In this document: piece after piece, positions 44,601-58,124 of the stretch
Layout: every line of letters begins with the position of its first letter
How positions within the stretch are numbered: position 1 is the first letter of the stretch
NCBI RefSeq assembly: GCF_015832195.1
Contig: NC_052021.1
Location: forward strand, 186,001-250,000
DNA from: Motacilla alba alba
Lineage: Eukaryota; Chordata; Aves; Passeriformes; Motacillidae
Length of the DNA stretch: 64,000 bases
Reading direction: 5' to 3'
The notes under the pieces: model-generated
What the model saw: the letters and a program-made list of their open reading frames with translations, nothing else
Database searches by the model: none
Told to the model about the DNA's origin: nothing
Program-made: the position numbers and the translations under genes

Positions 44601-46770
44601 TAAGTGTCTTACAATAACCTCAATTTACAAGTATTTGGAAAGAATGCAGCAGAGCAAGTTGGGGAACCGCTGCTGAAGACAGAAATTTGACTTCAATTAG
44701 TAGGCACAAGCTCTTGCTGTGGCTGCTGGCAAGGAGCTCACAGCCTCAATTATTTGATGACTGAAAGCATCTTATAGCTGTTTAAACGTACAACAGTTTG
44801 AGAAGAAAGCAGCAGAGTGGAACACATGGTTTGTACGGGAGGTATGAGCTCATGTGAACCTGGGCTGTGTGCCCCTGAAGGGTTTGTCATCTCTAGGGCT
44901 GCCCACCAGCAGCTGGGCTCATCCCAGCAATCCTGAGCTGCAGGATTGGGATTGGTGCAATGAACAACATGATAAAAACAACAGCTTTAAGCAGAGTGCG
45001 TTAGCATTTGGAAAATGCAGAAGCAGAAACCCAACCAAAAATGCTTTTCCCCAGAATAAAGACATGCCAAGGAACTGTTCTTCCCTGAAATACCAACCCT
45101 GAGGAGCTATTACCTCAGGCTGAAGATGTAGCTGTCAAGTTAAATGAGTGTGACTTGATCTGAGACCGTCTCTTTGCTGCAGGTGTGTGTGCGAGTCCCT
45201 TAGGAGTCAGGACATAACCATTGGGCACAACAGGTAGCAACCAAGAGCTTATTGAAGTATGGAGTGGTGCCTAGGATGAGCTTAGCTAGGGCATCTTGGA
45301 AGCAAAAGCATGCTGTAGGAGCAGATCTTAACTGAGATTTTAATTCCCTGGACTGACTGACTTTAAAGGAAGGACATGGGGATTGGCTGGGAGCATATTT
45401 CTCTGCCAGCACACTGAGCAAAATGCAGGGTCTTAGCATTTCCTCATGTTCTTTATACTGGTCTAGTGCTACAGAATGAAATTCTGTTCTGTATAGTACT
45501 TTGACCTTAAACCTTTGCAAACATACAGAAGTTCTTGGAAAAGAACAACAACAACAACAAAAAAACCCAAACAAACAAACAAACAAAAAAAACCTTACCA
45601 AAAATAACAAAAAACCTACACAGTAATACATAGTTTTTCCAATATACTTTCTGAACTGGCAAGTGTGTATTGCCAGTGTTTCCAAGCTCCTTATGGATCA
45701 GAGGTTCCAGAGATATATCTAGTTTTAAATTAAGCTGAGATTGTCTTTTATGCATTTGGCCTAAGAAACCTGAATTTAAAGCAAGTACAGGACTGGAGCA
45801 CCGCAGCAAATTCATGAGACCTGGAAACACCTGTAGGGAGCATCATTCTCCCACCACTCTCTTGTAGAACAGGCTCTTGTGATTGAGAGAAGTGTGAAAG
45901 CTTCTGCACTAGCCTTGGTGCATTCTCTGCATGGAAGGGAGTTCAGGGTGCTGGGAAAAGGTTATTTAAGGGAACTCCAGTGCTTACTGGTTTTGCTGAT
46001 TCTTACAACTTTACTGGCATTGTGGCATTTAGTGCCAATATCACTGCTCCTGGGGAAATCTGGTGAGTCTGAGGACATCAGAGTATGAGCATCTCTTACA
46101 CTAGTGATCCCCCAGTCAAGGGAAAAATGAAGAAGGAAGGCAACTTTTACAGGGAGGAAAAAATAATTCATTTCCCCAAATTAATTTCTGAGGTTTAAGG
46201 ACTTGGTAAGGACATTGTTTTGATGACACACTTGCTTGTAAGTCCAAAATCATATTTCTTTGTTTTAATTGAGATTTTAATTTGGATGCAGTTAGTATAT
46301 GCTATAAACTCTAAATTAATCCTGTCACCTGGCACATTATTCTCTGTTTTGTCTCTGCTACTGAACTGAATTTCTTTTCTCAAATGTATAAAATTTGTAT
46401 GTTCTTCCTGGAAACAGAAAGATTTAACAGTGCTTTGTGGAGTGCTGTTCAGTTTATGTGTGCATGGCACAGAGGTATTAAAGGGTAAAAGTTCTTCTAG
46501 AGATGCTGAGTGTTATGGTCCTGTTGAAAGATTAGTGAGAAATTCAGCTACATGTTTGTCTGAATCTACAAAACTTGCCAAGACTGCAACTATGTGATGT
46601 CTGGGCTTTAGTATTGACTAGGTACAGTACAAATACATGTAGGTATAAGATGTGAAAGCAAGAGTTTATGTGTAAAAAAACTGCACTAAGCCAGAATTCA
46701 AGATGATGGAAGAGAAAAATTGTCCTCCCAAGAATACCTCTCTAATTGTCCACTGACAGAAAAACAGCTT
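38640..46770. other. gene-poor region
   Basis: About 8 kb of AT-rich single-copy DNA without a supported gene, LTR or RNA. A short (TA)n lies near 40967-40978, and a CAA/CAAAC simple repeat is listed separately at 45545. ORFs are short and lack motifs. Confidence 0.55.
45545..45615. repeat. (CAA)n/(CAAA)n simple repeat
   Basis: CAACAACAACAACAA followed by AAAC repeats. This explains the Phe/Val/Cys-rich minus-strand ORFs around it. Confidence 0.85.
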
Positions 46771-46800
46771 CCAGGAGATTGTTTTCCTGTCGGGTTTCCT

Positions 46801-46932
46801 GCCCACCCAGGGATGCTAGATGTGGGGTTTCACACCCACCCAGGGACGCCAGATGTCAGGTCTTCTGCCCACCCAGGGACGCCAGATGTCGGGTTTCCTG
46901 CCCACCCAGGGACGCTAGATGTGGGGTTTCAC
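46801..46932. repeat. 33-bp x 4 tandem array of the PBS-U5 junction
   Basis: Four consecutive 33-bp units begin at 46801, 46834, 46867 and 46900. Each contains the tRNA-Asn primer-site complement (CCCACCCAGGGA(C/T)GC(C/T)A), the 2-nt spacer GA, and the TGT...GGTTT LTR end. Units alternate between a TGTGGGGTTTCAC and a TGTCGGGTTTCCT or similar tail. A partial unit (TGTCGGGTTTCCT, 46788-46800) precedes them. The last unit runs into the LTR proper. Confidence 0.92.
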
Positions 46933-47532
46933 GTCCCGGATTGTGGTGACCCCAAAAGATGGAAAAGTCTCTCCTCCAACCCGTGCCTTTAAAGAAAGAC
47001 TCAGTAGTTTTCTGTTGTCTGTTCTCAAGGTTGTTTATTGTTGGTTATCTACAAGATTCTTCTCCCTGAACTGCTGTGGCCCGTTCAGCAGCTCAGACAA
47101 AGGCACACTGCCCTCCCAGGGGCTGGTGCCATCTTTTATATCATATATTACGTACTACATGTTTATACCTTTTCCCCCAATACCTACTATCTATATTGAA
47201 TGGTGACTTTCTACTCTAAACCAATCTGTGAGTGCCAACATCACCAAAGACATGGAGGCTAGGAAGGAGAAAGAAAGAGGACAGGGCACACCCAAATCCC
47301 TCCATCTTAGAACTTCTGACCCCCATGTACAAAACTTGGACCCCTGCGTACAAGGCTTAAAACCCCCCTGTACAGCACTCAAAAATCCTACCCTTCACTT
47401 CGTGACTACTTCTACTATGCTATCTAAACTTGTGTGTGTGTGGCTTGTAATGCTTCATACAGAGTTAATAATTTGCTCCATGGGCTAAGATCAAAACCCC
47501 AAGAGTATCTTTGGCTGCATGCCAGGGTCTCA
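46920..47532 (-). mobile_element. LTR (613 bp), same tRNA-Asn family as 1300-1913
   Basis: Matches the LTR at 1300-1913 over its full length with scattered substitutions and small indels. It has ATATAAAAG (47141-47133) and AATAAA (47039-47034) on the minus strand. The right edge ...GGTCTCA agrees with the other copy, after which the flanks diverge. No gag or other interior follows on the left beyond the PBS-junction array, so it is essentially a solo LTR. No clear target duplication was found, perhaps because the array obscures the left edge. Confidence 0.88.
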
Positions 47533-49486
47533 GATGCTTTTGACCTGGGTCTGGAACATCCGAGAATGTCTGTGGGACATTCTGAGTTCCGACATTTTCC
47601 CAGATGCAGCTGTGAGAAGAAACAAAGTTACAACTGAAATCATACACATACTGTGGGCTTATGATAATATATTAAGTATCAAATATACAAGACATCAGAA
47701 GTGGTGCCTATTTCCAGCAGGTTGTGGGTTGTCTCTTTTCTAAAGTTACTGCATGTTTACCTGCCAAGTACTAACACCACGTAAGTATATTTGCTGTGTT
47801 TAAAGGGAGTATTTGAATTGGAGGTGAAGGCTCAGGGTTATGAAGTTCCACCAAACTGCTTAGGTGCTGAAAGAGCCCATAGCTTGCTGGTCTCAGGGTG
47901 CTGGTAGAGTTACTTTGTGGTTGTCAGAGATGATCCAGATTCTGAGATGTTTCCTGGCTCTTGATTGCCTTGTCATTGTGCTGGACATCAGTAGCAGGCA
48001 GGGAAGGAGTTTCTTTTGTTTCTGTCTGAGATGCAAAATTCTGACTTCTGCTCTATCCCAGGTGCTTCCCTGTGCAGGTGAGTAGATGGGAGTTTACCCT
48101 CTGCAGATATCTGATCTGCAGGGAATAGTGTCTCCACAGCCTTGTTTTTAATGTTAGGTAGGTCTGGCTTAATTTTTCAAGAGAGCCAAAAGGGCTTTCC
48201 AGGGAAATGATAGCACTGCTGTACTGTCTCACTGATCTCCCAAAGTCAGTGAGTTTACCTCATAGTGACTAAAGGACCCTTGGTGACTCAGAGGTGTGCG
48301 GCTTTCTGCCCCTTCTGCCACTCCTCCAAGGAGCTGATGGATGAAATGCCTTTGAGAAGGGGGTTTGGACCTGCTGCAATGCAGTAATGGATTACTGAGA
48401 AGCAGCAGTACCAGGGAGCATGAATGCAATTTTCTCCTGCATGACTTGGCTGAAGATCAGTGATGTGCTTCTCTGAGTAGGAACATCATTGATTAAAATG
48501 GCGTGATTGTTGGGGCCATATTACAGTGGTGTCTTGCAGTGTTGGTAGCTCAAACCGGTCTTTCCTTGTTAACCTAAAGTTTAAACTCTGAGAAGGCTGC
48601 AGAAATTTAAAAATCTTCTCCTGCAACCTTTGTAGACCTGGCTCTTGTGAGCCAGACTTGATAGACAAGCAAATCAAATGCATATTTGTTTTTAATTCAT
48701 GCTTTTTTTTATCCAGCTGGAAGAGCTGTATACAGCTTTAAATGCTGCTGCATCTCATTTGTAGTTGAATATAATATAGATGGTGATAGATTAGGTGTCA
48801 GGTAGCTTGTGAGGACAACTACCTGGCAATGACATATTATTAGCAGTAGTTGAAATGATTGCACTTGTTCCAGAACAAAAGGTGGAGTTCTATCTATTTT
48901 TAACTTACATTTCTGAACTATCTGATTGGAACTTAGTTCTGGGAAGCCGTAAAATAAACACAAGTTTTCTTTATGATGGTCATTAGGGTATGAGAGTTGT
49001 GGGGTATTTTTAGGTGATACTATCAAATTGGAGGAGATGAAAGCTCATTCCTCAGCTAATTGTTTGTGGTTTAAGATTTTTTTTTTTTTAGTATTTGTTT
49101 AATTCCTTTTGGAAAGGCTGAATATTACAATATCTACGTATATACCTATGTACCCATTTTCTGTGGCTGGTGGTACTGACATCAATATTTCTGCCATTTC
49201 CTAGACTATTTCCTTCATGCGAGACTGGCTGAAATTACTTCAAAACATCTTTTTCCCCCGCACTCGACAGGGAACACCACAGTGTTTAGGGACACGCTGG
49301 ACCCAGGGCCTGAAGATGGTGTGTGTGCACAAGTGTTTATCTGGGTGTTGCTGCAAATCCTGGGACAGGGCTGCAGCCAGGGCCACATGCTGTGAGCCCT
49401 GTTGTGTGAAGATTTCTGGGGATCACAGCAACCATGAGATCAGGAGTAGAGGTACCTGGAGGAGAAGCATTTAGCAGTATTTACCA
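47533..49486. other. no gene seen
   Basis: Single-copy AT-rich sequence with short unconvincing ORFs and a T-rich run near 49078-49090. Confidence 0.55.
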
Positions 49487-49872
49487 GGGGCTCTCACCAA
49501 AGAGAAGCTTTGGCTCTCATCAAAGCGAAGCTTTGGCTCAATACAAGATTCAAAAAATGCTCCATTAAATTCAACTCAATTATCAAAAGCATCTTATTTC
49601 TCACTTCCCATCAGCCTTCATGTGAAAGTACATTGTGGCAGATTGAAATTCAGAACACGGTTCAGAATGAGTTCTTTCCTTTGGTAGCAATCCTATTGTC
49701 AAGCTCCACACGACATTTAGAATCATGTTGTGCTATTCCTGACGGAATATAAATATCCAGAGCTGTGGATATTTATATATATATATATTTATTTATATTC
49801 CTGAAGGAATATAAATATCCAGAGCTGTGGTGGGCTCTCACCAAAGAGAAGCTTTGGCTCTCACCAAAGCCC
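49487..49872. repeat. local duplications with inverted repeats
   Basis: GGCTCTCACCAAAGAGAAGC occurs at about 49490 and 49830, each followed by another TTTGGCTCTCA-type half unit. GAATATAAATATCCAGAGCT occurs at about 49745 and 49807. One perfect hairpin has 12-bp arms (49747-49758 and 49767-49778) around an 8-nt loop, and a second has 11-bp arms around TGAA near 49790-49815. The layout suggests a local inverted duplication or a small palindromic element. Confidence 0.8.
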
Positions 49873-52800
49873 TGGCTTCCCAGTAACTTAGGGGGGAATC
49901 TGCTTCCTTGGATGTCTCTGGTATTTGCCTCATCAGGGGATTATCAGGGGCACTGCCTGAAGCACGTTATGGGAAATAAGAGTTTGAAATGATCAGACTA
50001 CTACAGGATGCTGTGAGAATTTTACAGTAATGCTCATGCTGCAAAAATCTATGGGTCAGGAGGAAAATGGCAACTTCAATTAGTTACCGAGAAAGGGAAT
50101 GACTGTCATTTAGTGTTTGACTGTCCCATTAAAAGCTGAATGTGAGAATATTTGTTCACTGTTTGTTGGAGGGTTTTGTCCTCTTTTTTTCTTTTGTTTT
50201 GCTTTTCTTTGGCTTTTTTTTTTTTTTTTTAGAGTAGTTTAGGAGAACTGACTATGGGAGGCTGAGAAGATCTGGTGACTCAAGGGATCTTTTTGCAGTT
50301 CCTCATGCTGGAAAATTTTTGATTTTTTGTTTGCTTCCTCCCAACTCCACACCCTTGGGAGCCATTGCATTTTATGGGGATTATTGCTTTGGAAAACAGA
50401 AGGTAGTCCTGTGGCACTTGCTGCCAGCCAGCCCTGCAAAAGCTGGGGAGCCTGGCTGGGAGGAGGCCAAGGAAGGGTGTGGAGAGATGCTGTGGAAATC
50501 CAGGTGGGCAGTTCAGGTTTATAGGAGGGATCAGGGGCACAGTTTAAAGGAGTCACAGAGGGCTGAGCTTGACTGATGGCTCTTCCTCCCCCACCTCATT
50601 CTGGTGAAGGACATCTGTACTCAGGGCCTGTAGCAAGGGACAGTCATCCTCTTGTGTATGCTGATCCCTTGTACACACACCCTTGCACAATTAACTGTGC
50701 ATCATTTTGAACCTCTTCCCTGTATTCAGAGAAACCCCAAATAGTACTGTGGTTTTGGGTTGTTTTTCTTCCTCATGTGTGTGAGGCTGACCGTGGCAGC
50801 ACAATGTCCTTTCAGTGTCTCTTGGCAGGGAGAGCTGGTCCTCTATGGGCTGGCCATTCCTCTGCTGCCAAATGATTCCCTAGAGTTGCAACAAGAAATG
50901 TGGTGTCATGCTAGGGAGGAAGTGCACAGCTACAGCTGCATGTCTCCCTCCTAGAAGCAAAAGAAGAGAATTACAGTTATCTTATAATTATTAGGGATAA
51001 TTATAGACTGGTTTGCAGTTATGTTAGTGACTTTAAATTACCAGGTATAAAAGACATGACAAGACAATGTTAATTGAACCTGACAATGGTGTCTTTTAAA
51101 ATCAAAATAGAACGTTTTTTTCTTCAGAGTTTCTCAGGAAGTTTTTCATGATGCTAGGCTCTCAAGTGCATAATGAACCTAACTCTGCTTCAGTGTCCTA
51201 ATGATGGGACTTGTCCAAGAACTCAGCTTTAGAAGTAGTCTATGGAAAGATGACCAGGTCCTGGTCATTGTTGCATCAGATTAAAAAAAAACCCAAACTC
51301 TGAGATTTAAGGGGCAAGTCCTTATTCCCCAGGGTAATTCTACATGGCACTTGAAGTCATGCTCAAGATGTTGAATCCCTTCTTAAGTTTGAAAGATGGA
51401 AGAAAGATTTGAAAATAATCACAGAAGAACATCTGGTTTGCAGGACATTTGTTACAGGAAAAAAGTTATTGAAAGTAGCTTGGTGTTGCCTTTTTATTTT
51501 GCTATTGCTGTTTACGTCAGAGGAACCAATTTGTAGGATTTTCTTAAGAATGCTTTCATGTGCAAAATTTAGGTCTTATAAATCAAAATTCAAATAGGAC
51601 AATATTAAAGATGGAAATTTTTATTTACTGGCATACTGGAATAACAAGTTTGGAACAATGTCATCCAGTTTACGGATTGGCAGAGAAGAGTGAAACATCA
51701 CTGAAGTCAGGGTGCTACTCATTTCCTATAAACATTTTGTTGGAACAATGTTCACTTTAATCTTACTTTTCCTATTGTAGTTTTTTACAGACATTCATCT
51801 GCCTCTTGCAGTGTTTAATATTCATATACAGGAAGAGTAATTTAAATAGGTAATAGATGCAGAGTGTAACCCTTAAATCCTGTTCATAACAGTGCAAACT
51901 ACTGGATGGCAACAATTGTAAACATATGCCTGGCTTTGCAGGATTCCAACTCATTGGCTTGGGACAGAGAGCTCACTTTAAGTGACAAACAACAAACAAA
52001 CAGAGAGCTGACCAGTTAAGTGATAACAAACATTTTATATTTAAATATTCATTGCTGAGCCAGATGAACAAAAAGAGCTGCAGCATTTAATTTTATTTCT
52101 TTTTGTTCTATGGAGAGGTCTTATGTAGACTGATGGCATTCCTGGAGGGAGATCCAGCCTTGCAGGAGTGCGATCCACATGCAGATTTTAATCAGGAATG
52201 ACGGCTCCAAAGCAGTGCTGTGTGCAGTACCTCTGAGATCTGTACCCCAACTGCTGCTTACACTGGCATGGAGGGGGAGGTGAGCAGGATGTTAAGCAGT
52301 CACTGAATGATAACATGTGAAATTTCTGGAACAAATGAAAGCATTTGTTTCTAAAAAGTTATTTCTGCCTATGTTTTAATTTAACCCTCTCTTTTCTGCT
52401 CCTGCTGTATGGTTATGTTGTCAGAAGGATAAGCTGTGATGAGAGTTAAATGAGAAGGCTTTTCAGTGAGGAGGAAAAACTGGAAGTATGTCCCCATATT
52501 TTGTAGTTAAATGGATGATACCTGTCAAGACGTGCTCTAGTTAGATGATGAGTAAGGCTGGGTTAAAAATGGAAGCAACTGTGAGTGATTTAGGAAGTTT
52601 GGAGGGGTTTTTGTTTGTTAGTGGTGTGGCTGTTCTTTAAGTACTTCTGGAGAGCTGGATATCTTCAAGAGTAATGTCATTGTTTTGGGGTCAAAAATAA
52701 ACACTGAGTTGCTGCAGAAGGGGTGTGTGGTGTTTGCTCCACCTGAAACAGCTTGTGGGCAGCCTGGGATGTGCAGCATTTTAGGCAGAGTGGGGAATCC

Positions 52801-54599
52801 CCCAGAGTGCAGTGTTGTGCATTTATTTCTCTAACTGGATTTTTATGTGAGTGAGATTTGTTAATACTGTATCACAAACTTTACTGTCCTGCTGTAGAGA
52901 TCTTCTCCAAAAGAGTTAACAGTTACTTCTAAACAAGATCTTCCAGATTAGACATCCTGAACAGTTGAGATGACCTAGGAAGTGCTCATAGCCTCAGATG
53001 GAGTTACCATTGCAATCACAGTAACTCAACTGGCTTATTATCAAATTCTCCAGCTCCTGAATTGCTGACTTCAGTCCTAAGCTTTCTGTAAGTGCATCTT
53101 CTGAGTCCCTGGTATAAGAAAAGCCTCAACAGCTTTTAGTTATCTTTCCGGCAACTTCTATCAACATTTCTGACTAAAATTCACAGCTTCCAGCTGCCTT
53201 CTTGGCACTAGCTTTAGGGAGCTGAGCCAGCACTAATGCCAGCTCTATCAGGTCTGCACCTGCCCTTGGGCTGTGGTGGTTGCTGTGGTGCTGATGGTGC
53301 TTCTGGTGCTGAAAAGGAGCCTCCTTACAAACCAAAAATAAGAGTCAGCTAGCATGCTCAACTCCTGCTGCTGCAAGTAAGCTCAAGTTTTCTGAAGGCT
53401 GGCCCTGAAGGGGCAGCCTTTCCACTGGCACAGAAACATGAGGGTCAATAGTAAAGACTAACAGAAGTCCATTGTAAAGATTTCATCCTTGTGAAGCCTC
53501 CAAACACCAACCCATGTGAGGAGTACCTACTCTAGCCTGAAGTTACTGAAAAAAGAAAATGTGTAAGATAGCATTTAAGGGGTAACAATTTTCTGCTATG
53601 TATTGATTTCATGAGCTAAAACCAAGAAGTACTGAATGTTTTTCTGGGAAATACAGCAGAAAATTACACTTAAAGGGGATTTGGAGAATATCTGTTAGAA
53701 GAAGAAAGTTCAGTTCTATCTATGCAATTTTCTGAAAATAAAGGCACCCACACTCCATAATCCTTAATTTTTATGCTCTTTTCCATTTCTACCAGTTGTG
53801 AAAACTGGAGAACCAAAACTAGTTTGTTAACCCCTTTTTTAGCCAAAAGGACTTTGTAGAGTAAAAAAAAATTAAGAAATTTCTATTGTGCAAGACTAGT
53901 AGGTCTTCTTGCAAAGTAGGACAGGGTTTATAAGGCAGGGCCATTTGACCCTTGCTGGATTGAACAGAGGGCTGGGATTTACCTGAATTCAAAGTTGAAT
54001 TAGGAGAGCTGGATTTGTATCTACCAGGAAGCACAATTTGTAGTTGTCTCAGTAGGTACAGGGTGAAATAATGAAGGGGAGATAGAAAGCACAAAGAGTG
54101 GTTTGTGCTAATGTTATGTGGAAGGAAGAAGAAAAGGAAATGTAAAGATTATCTGATAATAGAAATACCCATCTTCCTGTTTGCAGCAGGATAAACTGCA
54201 GCTCCTCAGAACAAATGTGAATGTCAGAAGCCCATGGGAGAGATGAGATTACCCAGAGGTTAGGTACAAAAACAAAGCTTCAGTGTGTTAAGTGGTGTTA
54301 TAGATGGATAATGAGATGATTAGCTCTTGCAATTACGGGATGAATAATCTGTGACTATTAGGAGAAGCTTTACTGATGTATAGTACTGTAGTTTAGATGT
54401 CCTCTGTTCTCCCTGTAGTTCTCTTTTCTCCCCCTGCATTGTTGCCATCAGACAGCCAGGGCTGCCTAGGTCAGGTAAAAAGAAGGTGTGCACATGTGTC
54501 CCTTACCTGGGGCAGTTGGGAATGGAAAAGCTTGGTGCTTAGGGGGTGCAGCATGGCAACATGATCTCCAGTCCAGTTACAAGAAAGCAGTCTCTACGG
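49873..54599. other. no gene seen
   Basis: Single-copy DNA. A T-rich tract is at 50185-50232. ORFs are short, overlapping on both strands, and carry no motif. Confidence 0.55.
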
Positions 54600-54849
54600 A
54601 TAGCTGACTGACAGACTTTGGGAGGGGCCAGGGCTGGCTGATGCAACCCCCAAGAGTTAAAGGCGAAGCATCCAGCCAGCCATGTGGTAGACAGCCATGT
54701 GGTAGACAGCTATGAGGGCAGCTTCCAGGCCTGTTTTTCATTATTTAGTAATTTTGTTGTATTTTTGTTAAGGTTTAATAAACCTTTTGAATTTTTAAAG
54801 TGAGCAGTCGTTTCTCGAGCAATGTATGTTTGGTTGCTTATTGCTAACA
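54600..54849 (+). mobile_element. probable plus-strand LTR 3' portion
   Basis: A 15-bp duplication (AGCCATGTGGTAGAC twice, about 54680-54710) is followed by a T-rich stretch, AATAAA at 54777-54782 and GAGCAGTCGTTTCTCGAGC. The end TTGCTAACA is followed 2 nt later by TGGCCCTGG, which has the position of a primer-binding site, although I could not match it to a tRNA. The left end is not resolved. Confidence 0.45.
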
Positions 54850-55789
54850 ACTGGCCCTGGTGAAGGCTGCAATAGTTTGATGGGTATCAGCAGGCTTCTG
54901 CATTCCTACAGTATTTGCAGTTAATGAGATTACTGGATTTGTTGTGTGCTGTATTAAAAAAGCTATGTATTTACAATAGCAAGGTACCAGAGATGTCGAT
55001 GGATGAGGTCAGAGTGAAGGTATGAGACTTGTAAATGGAAATGTGTATTTGAGAGATTTTGTCCATTTACTCTACTTGCAGAGAAGAGAGATGATTTATT
55101 AGAGTCCAAAAATGCCATTAGTATGCTACATTTGAAATGCATACCCAAATCTTCTTTACTGTTTTCCTGTTCAAGGAATTTTAATTATCCTCTAAGGTTT
55201 AAAGGAAAAAAACAGCTGGAAAGAGAAATATTACAGTAAACTGGCTTGCTTAGACATAAGTTTCAGCAGTAATAAAAGGGAAAAAGTGGAAATCTGTGAG
55301 CAGCATTCATTTTTTACTACAGTACTTCATAGAAGCAGTAGACAAGAACCATTAATATTTTATTACAGAGATCTGTAACTGTTTGCAGTTGACTGATCTG
55401 ACTGTTTGATAAGAATTAACTTGACAAAAGGGCATTTCTCAAGTACAGTCCTGGCTTTTTATTTCTTAGCTTTCCTGGCCAGTTGTAAAGCTCTATCCAT
55501 CCATCCACTTTGTTGTTAGGGTTTTCCTTTTTTGCACCATGTGTTTCTATGTACACATTGCACGTGGTGAGGTGCCTGGAACAGAGGGAAGTCTGCAGCC
55601 AGGCACAGGTTACTGATGCATTCGCCGGAGCTGCACTGGCTCTTCCATCCCAGCCGGCACCGAGAGTGGGTCACACTCCAGGTGCAGAATGATCTGAGGT
55701 GCAGCATTGCTCTATGGCCTTTTTGGCTGTCAGTCTGTGCTCTGAGGAAGCAAGGACAATGGGGCAGGGGGTCTTTTGCATAGGGTAAA
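54850..55789. other. no gene seen
   Basis: Single-copy AT-rich sequence; no supported ORF or RNA. Confidence 0.55.
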
Positions 55790-56260
55790 AGAGGGTTTCT
55801 TACTCTGGGGAATTTGAGGGCAAAAGACGAAAGAAACAGGAGTGCGGCACCTTAAAAATGGAGGAGGTTCAAAGGGAGGGTACAATTTATTAACTAATAG
55901 GGGTTATCTTGGGGAGGAGTAAAAGGTAGGGTTCACAAAAGCATCAAGTAGCAGGGTGGGGAGGGGAATTGGGTCACATGGACTAATGGGGCCTTGAGCT
56001 TTAGGGGATTTCTGAAGGGGAATTCCCAGCAGGAGGTTGGCTCAAGGGAAGATTTACAGTTTGGCAGGGGAAGGGTAAAGAACACTTTACCACAAGAGAC
56101 AGGTCTTCGGGTATGACAGGCAACTAGGTAGGAGGGTATAACTTAGGCTAAACCAACATCATAGGGGGAAAACAGAAGCAAACTATTAAAAAGAAAACAA
56201 ACTACAACAGGTGACCTTCTCCTCTGCTCCACCACTGGCACCCCTCTCAAAAGCCATGAC
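55790..56260 (-). mobile_element. possible degraded LTR or ERV interior
   Basis: A purine-rich, G-rich block unlike its flanks, with GTTAATAAATTG on the minus strand (near 55890). It ends in a short AAAC-rich stretch and GGTGACCTTCTCC. No boundaries, primer site or coding motif were found. Confidence 0.25.
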
Positions 56261-58124
56261 ATTTAATGCAGTACTCCTACTAAGAGTAGCTCTGGGGGAA
56301 CGTGGGGACAGGGATGCGCTGCTGTAGGACACCCTTGCGCTCTGATCTGATTCTGTGATCTGCAGATCATAGAGGGCTTTCTGTGTTCACTTTTTTGGTT
56401 TGGTTTTTATTCCAAATTTGTATGAAGTTAGGATATATAAAGAAATAAATTCATCTGAGTAGCCATGTTTGTGTCAGTGGGAAGCAAGAAGAACCCTCTT
56501 GGTGAGACTGGAGCTGATACATGCTGGGAGCAGCCATGACAGTCTAGTCACAAAATTTTATTTTTAACTGAGTGCACCATACATGCTTTTACTTTTTATT
56601 TTGTTAATAATTTTCAGTGGTTTGAACTGTCTTCTATGTAGTCTGGTTGCAGAAATTTCGCCAAATATAGGAAGAATCACATTATTGCATTTTTTTTTTC
56701 TTTTGTGTTCAAGCCCAACTCCTTGGGATACACTTGATTTCTCTGAAAGTCTATCTCTGCTTTTCCAAGAGTGAGTGTACTAGATGGCTTATTTGAAAAG
56801 CAGCAGCTGACAAGTGTGCTTAGTTTCATGTTAAACTATCATTCCTCATTCATTTGAGTCTGTCAAAGATGCCTTTGATATGAAAGACCTAATTCTGGTA
56901 CAGTCCTTTCCTGGTAAGGTTTAGTCTTGTGCTGACACAGAGGCTTAGTCATGTACATAAGTTACTCAAATAATAATATAAGAAAATTACTTTGAAAAAA
57001 ATGCCACATATCTGTGCTTAGAAATACTTGTATTGAGTCCAATTGTTACAAGCTTCAAATGCCAAAAAAAAAGATCATGGCTTAGTAGAACTTGATATCA
57101 CTAGGCAGATAAATTCCTTATAACTGGTTCAGCTGAAGGGAAAAGAGGCACCTTGCATGAATGCAGGTGTTCGAAGGTCTCATATTTGCCTTAAAATCCA
57201 TTTCCTTGTCTATAAGCTCACAGAGGAGAAAAGAGGTAGTGTCTGAGAACAGACAGCAGCAACCCATGGTGCCCACTGTGAACTTGTAAGGCAATTTGGG
57301 CACAAATGTGCAAAGAATTTCAATGACAATGACACACAAATAGGTGCATGGGGGTTGCAGTAGCCCAGTGTCTCATTTTTCCATCACTACTAAGAGGGAA
57401 GTGGTAGTTCCTTACCTGTATTTCCACCCTTTGTGGGAGCAGGGTGGTTTCATGGGCTTTAAGCTGTGGTGGGTGCAGTACTCTGATTTAATTTCTTTTT
57501 TTGCACACTGCAGCAATATACAAGTGGAAGTGAGTTACCAAAATGACCTGGAACCCACCCACAAATCCAGATGAATCAATTCTCTCTCTTTATTTCTTTT
57601 TTCATCCCACTAAGTCTGCTCCTCCACAGTTTAGTGAAGCAGGGATGTACCTTCCTCTCCTGGCATAATGCAGCATGGCTCAGGAATACAGAACCAATTT
57701 GTCTGTGTGACAATATGAGAACTTGAGACAACCACAAAAATAGGGTTTTTTTTCCCCATGTAAGTGTCTCTTATACTCTTCTCCTCTGGATGAATACATA
57801 CAACTCACGTAAATCATCGTCAACATAAGTGAAAGAGAGTTGGTTCCTTTAGCATGGGGTTATTAATTTTTAACTTGGTACTGGTGCATCAAGTGACATG
57901 CCATTTAAGGGTTGGTAAGTTATTTGTATTTTTACTTTAGACTGTAAATTGACCAGGTTTCAAACACTATTAAGTCCTTTAAAAAACAATTATTTCTGAA
58001 TTTTGTGCTTTTGAAGCATGCCAGAAAATTTCTTCTCAAAACAGACCTCATGTAATTCTTGCTTATGGAAATGGAATGACACATTGGGAAGCTAAAATTG
58101 AAATAAATTAGGCAGGAGATTTTT
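56261..58124. other. no gene seen
   Basis: Single-copy AT-rich sequence without a supported gene. Confidence 0.55.

Noticed and set aside
45200..45830. Minus-strand ORFs of 107 and 161 codons with hydrophobic runs
   Set aside because: The hydrophobic part is translated from a CAA/CAAAC simple repeat; no other motif.
1300..47532. The two tRNA-Asn family LTRs as the ends of one 46-kb provirus
   Set aside because: Only the left copy is followed by a primer site and gag-like sequence, and that interior runs leftward out of the window; sequence between the copies is not retroviral in the required order.
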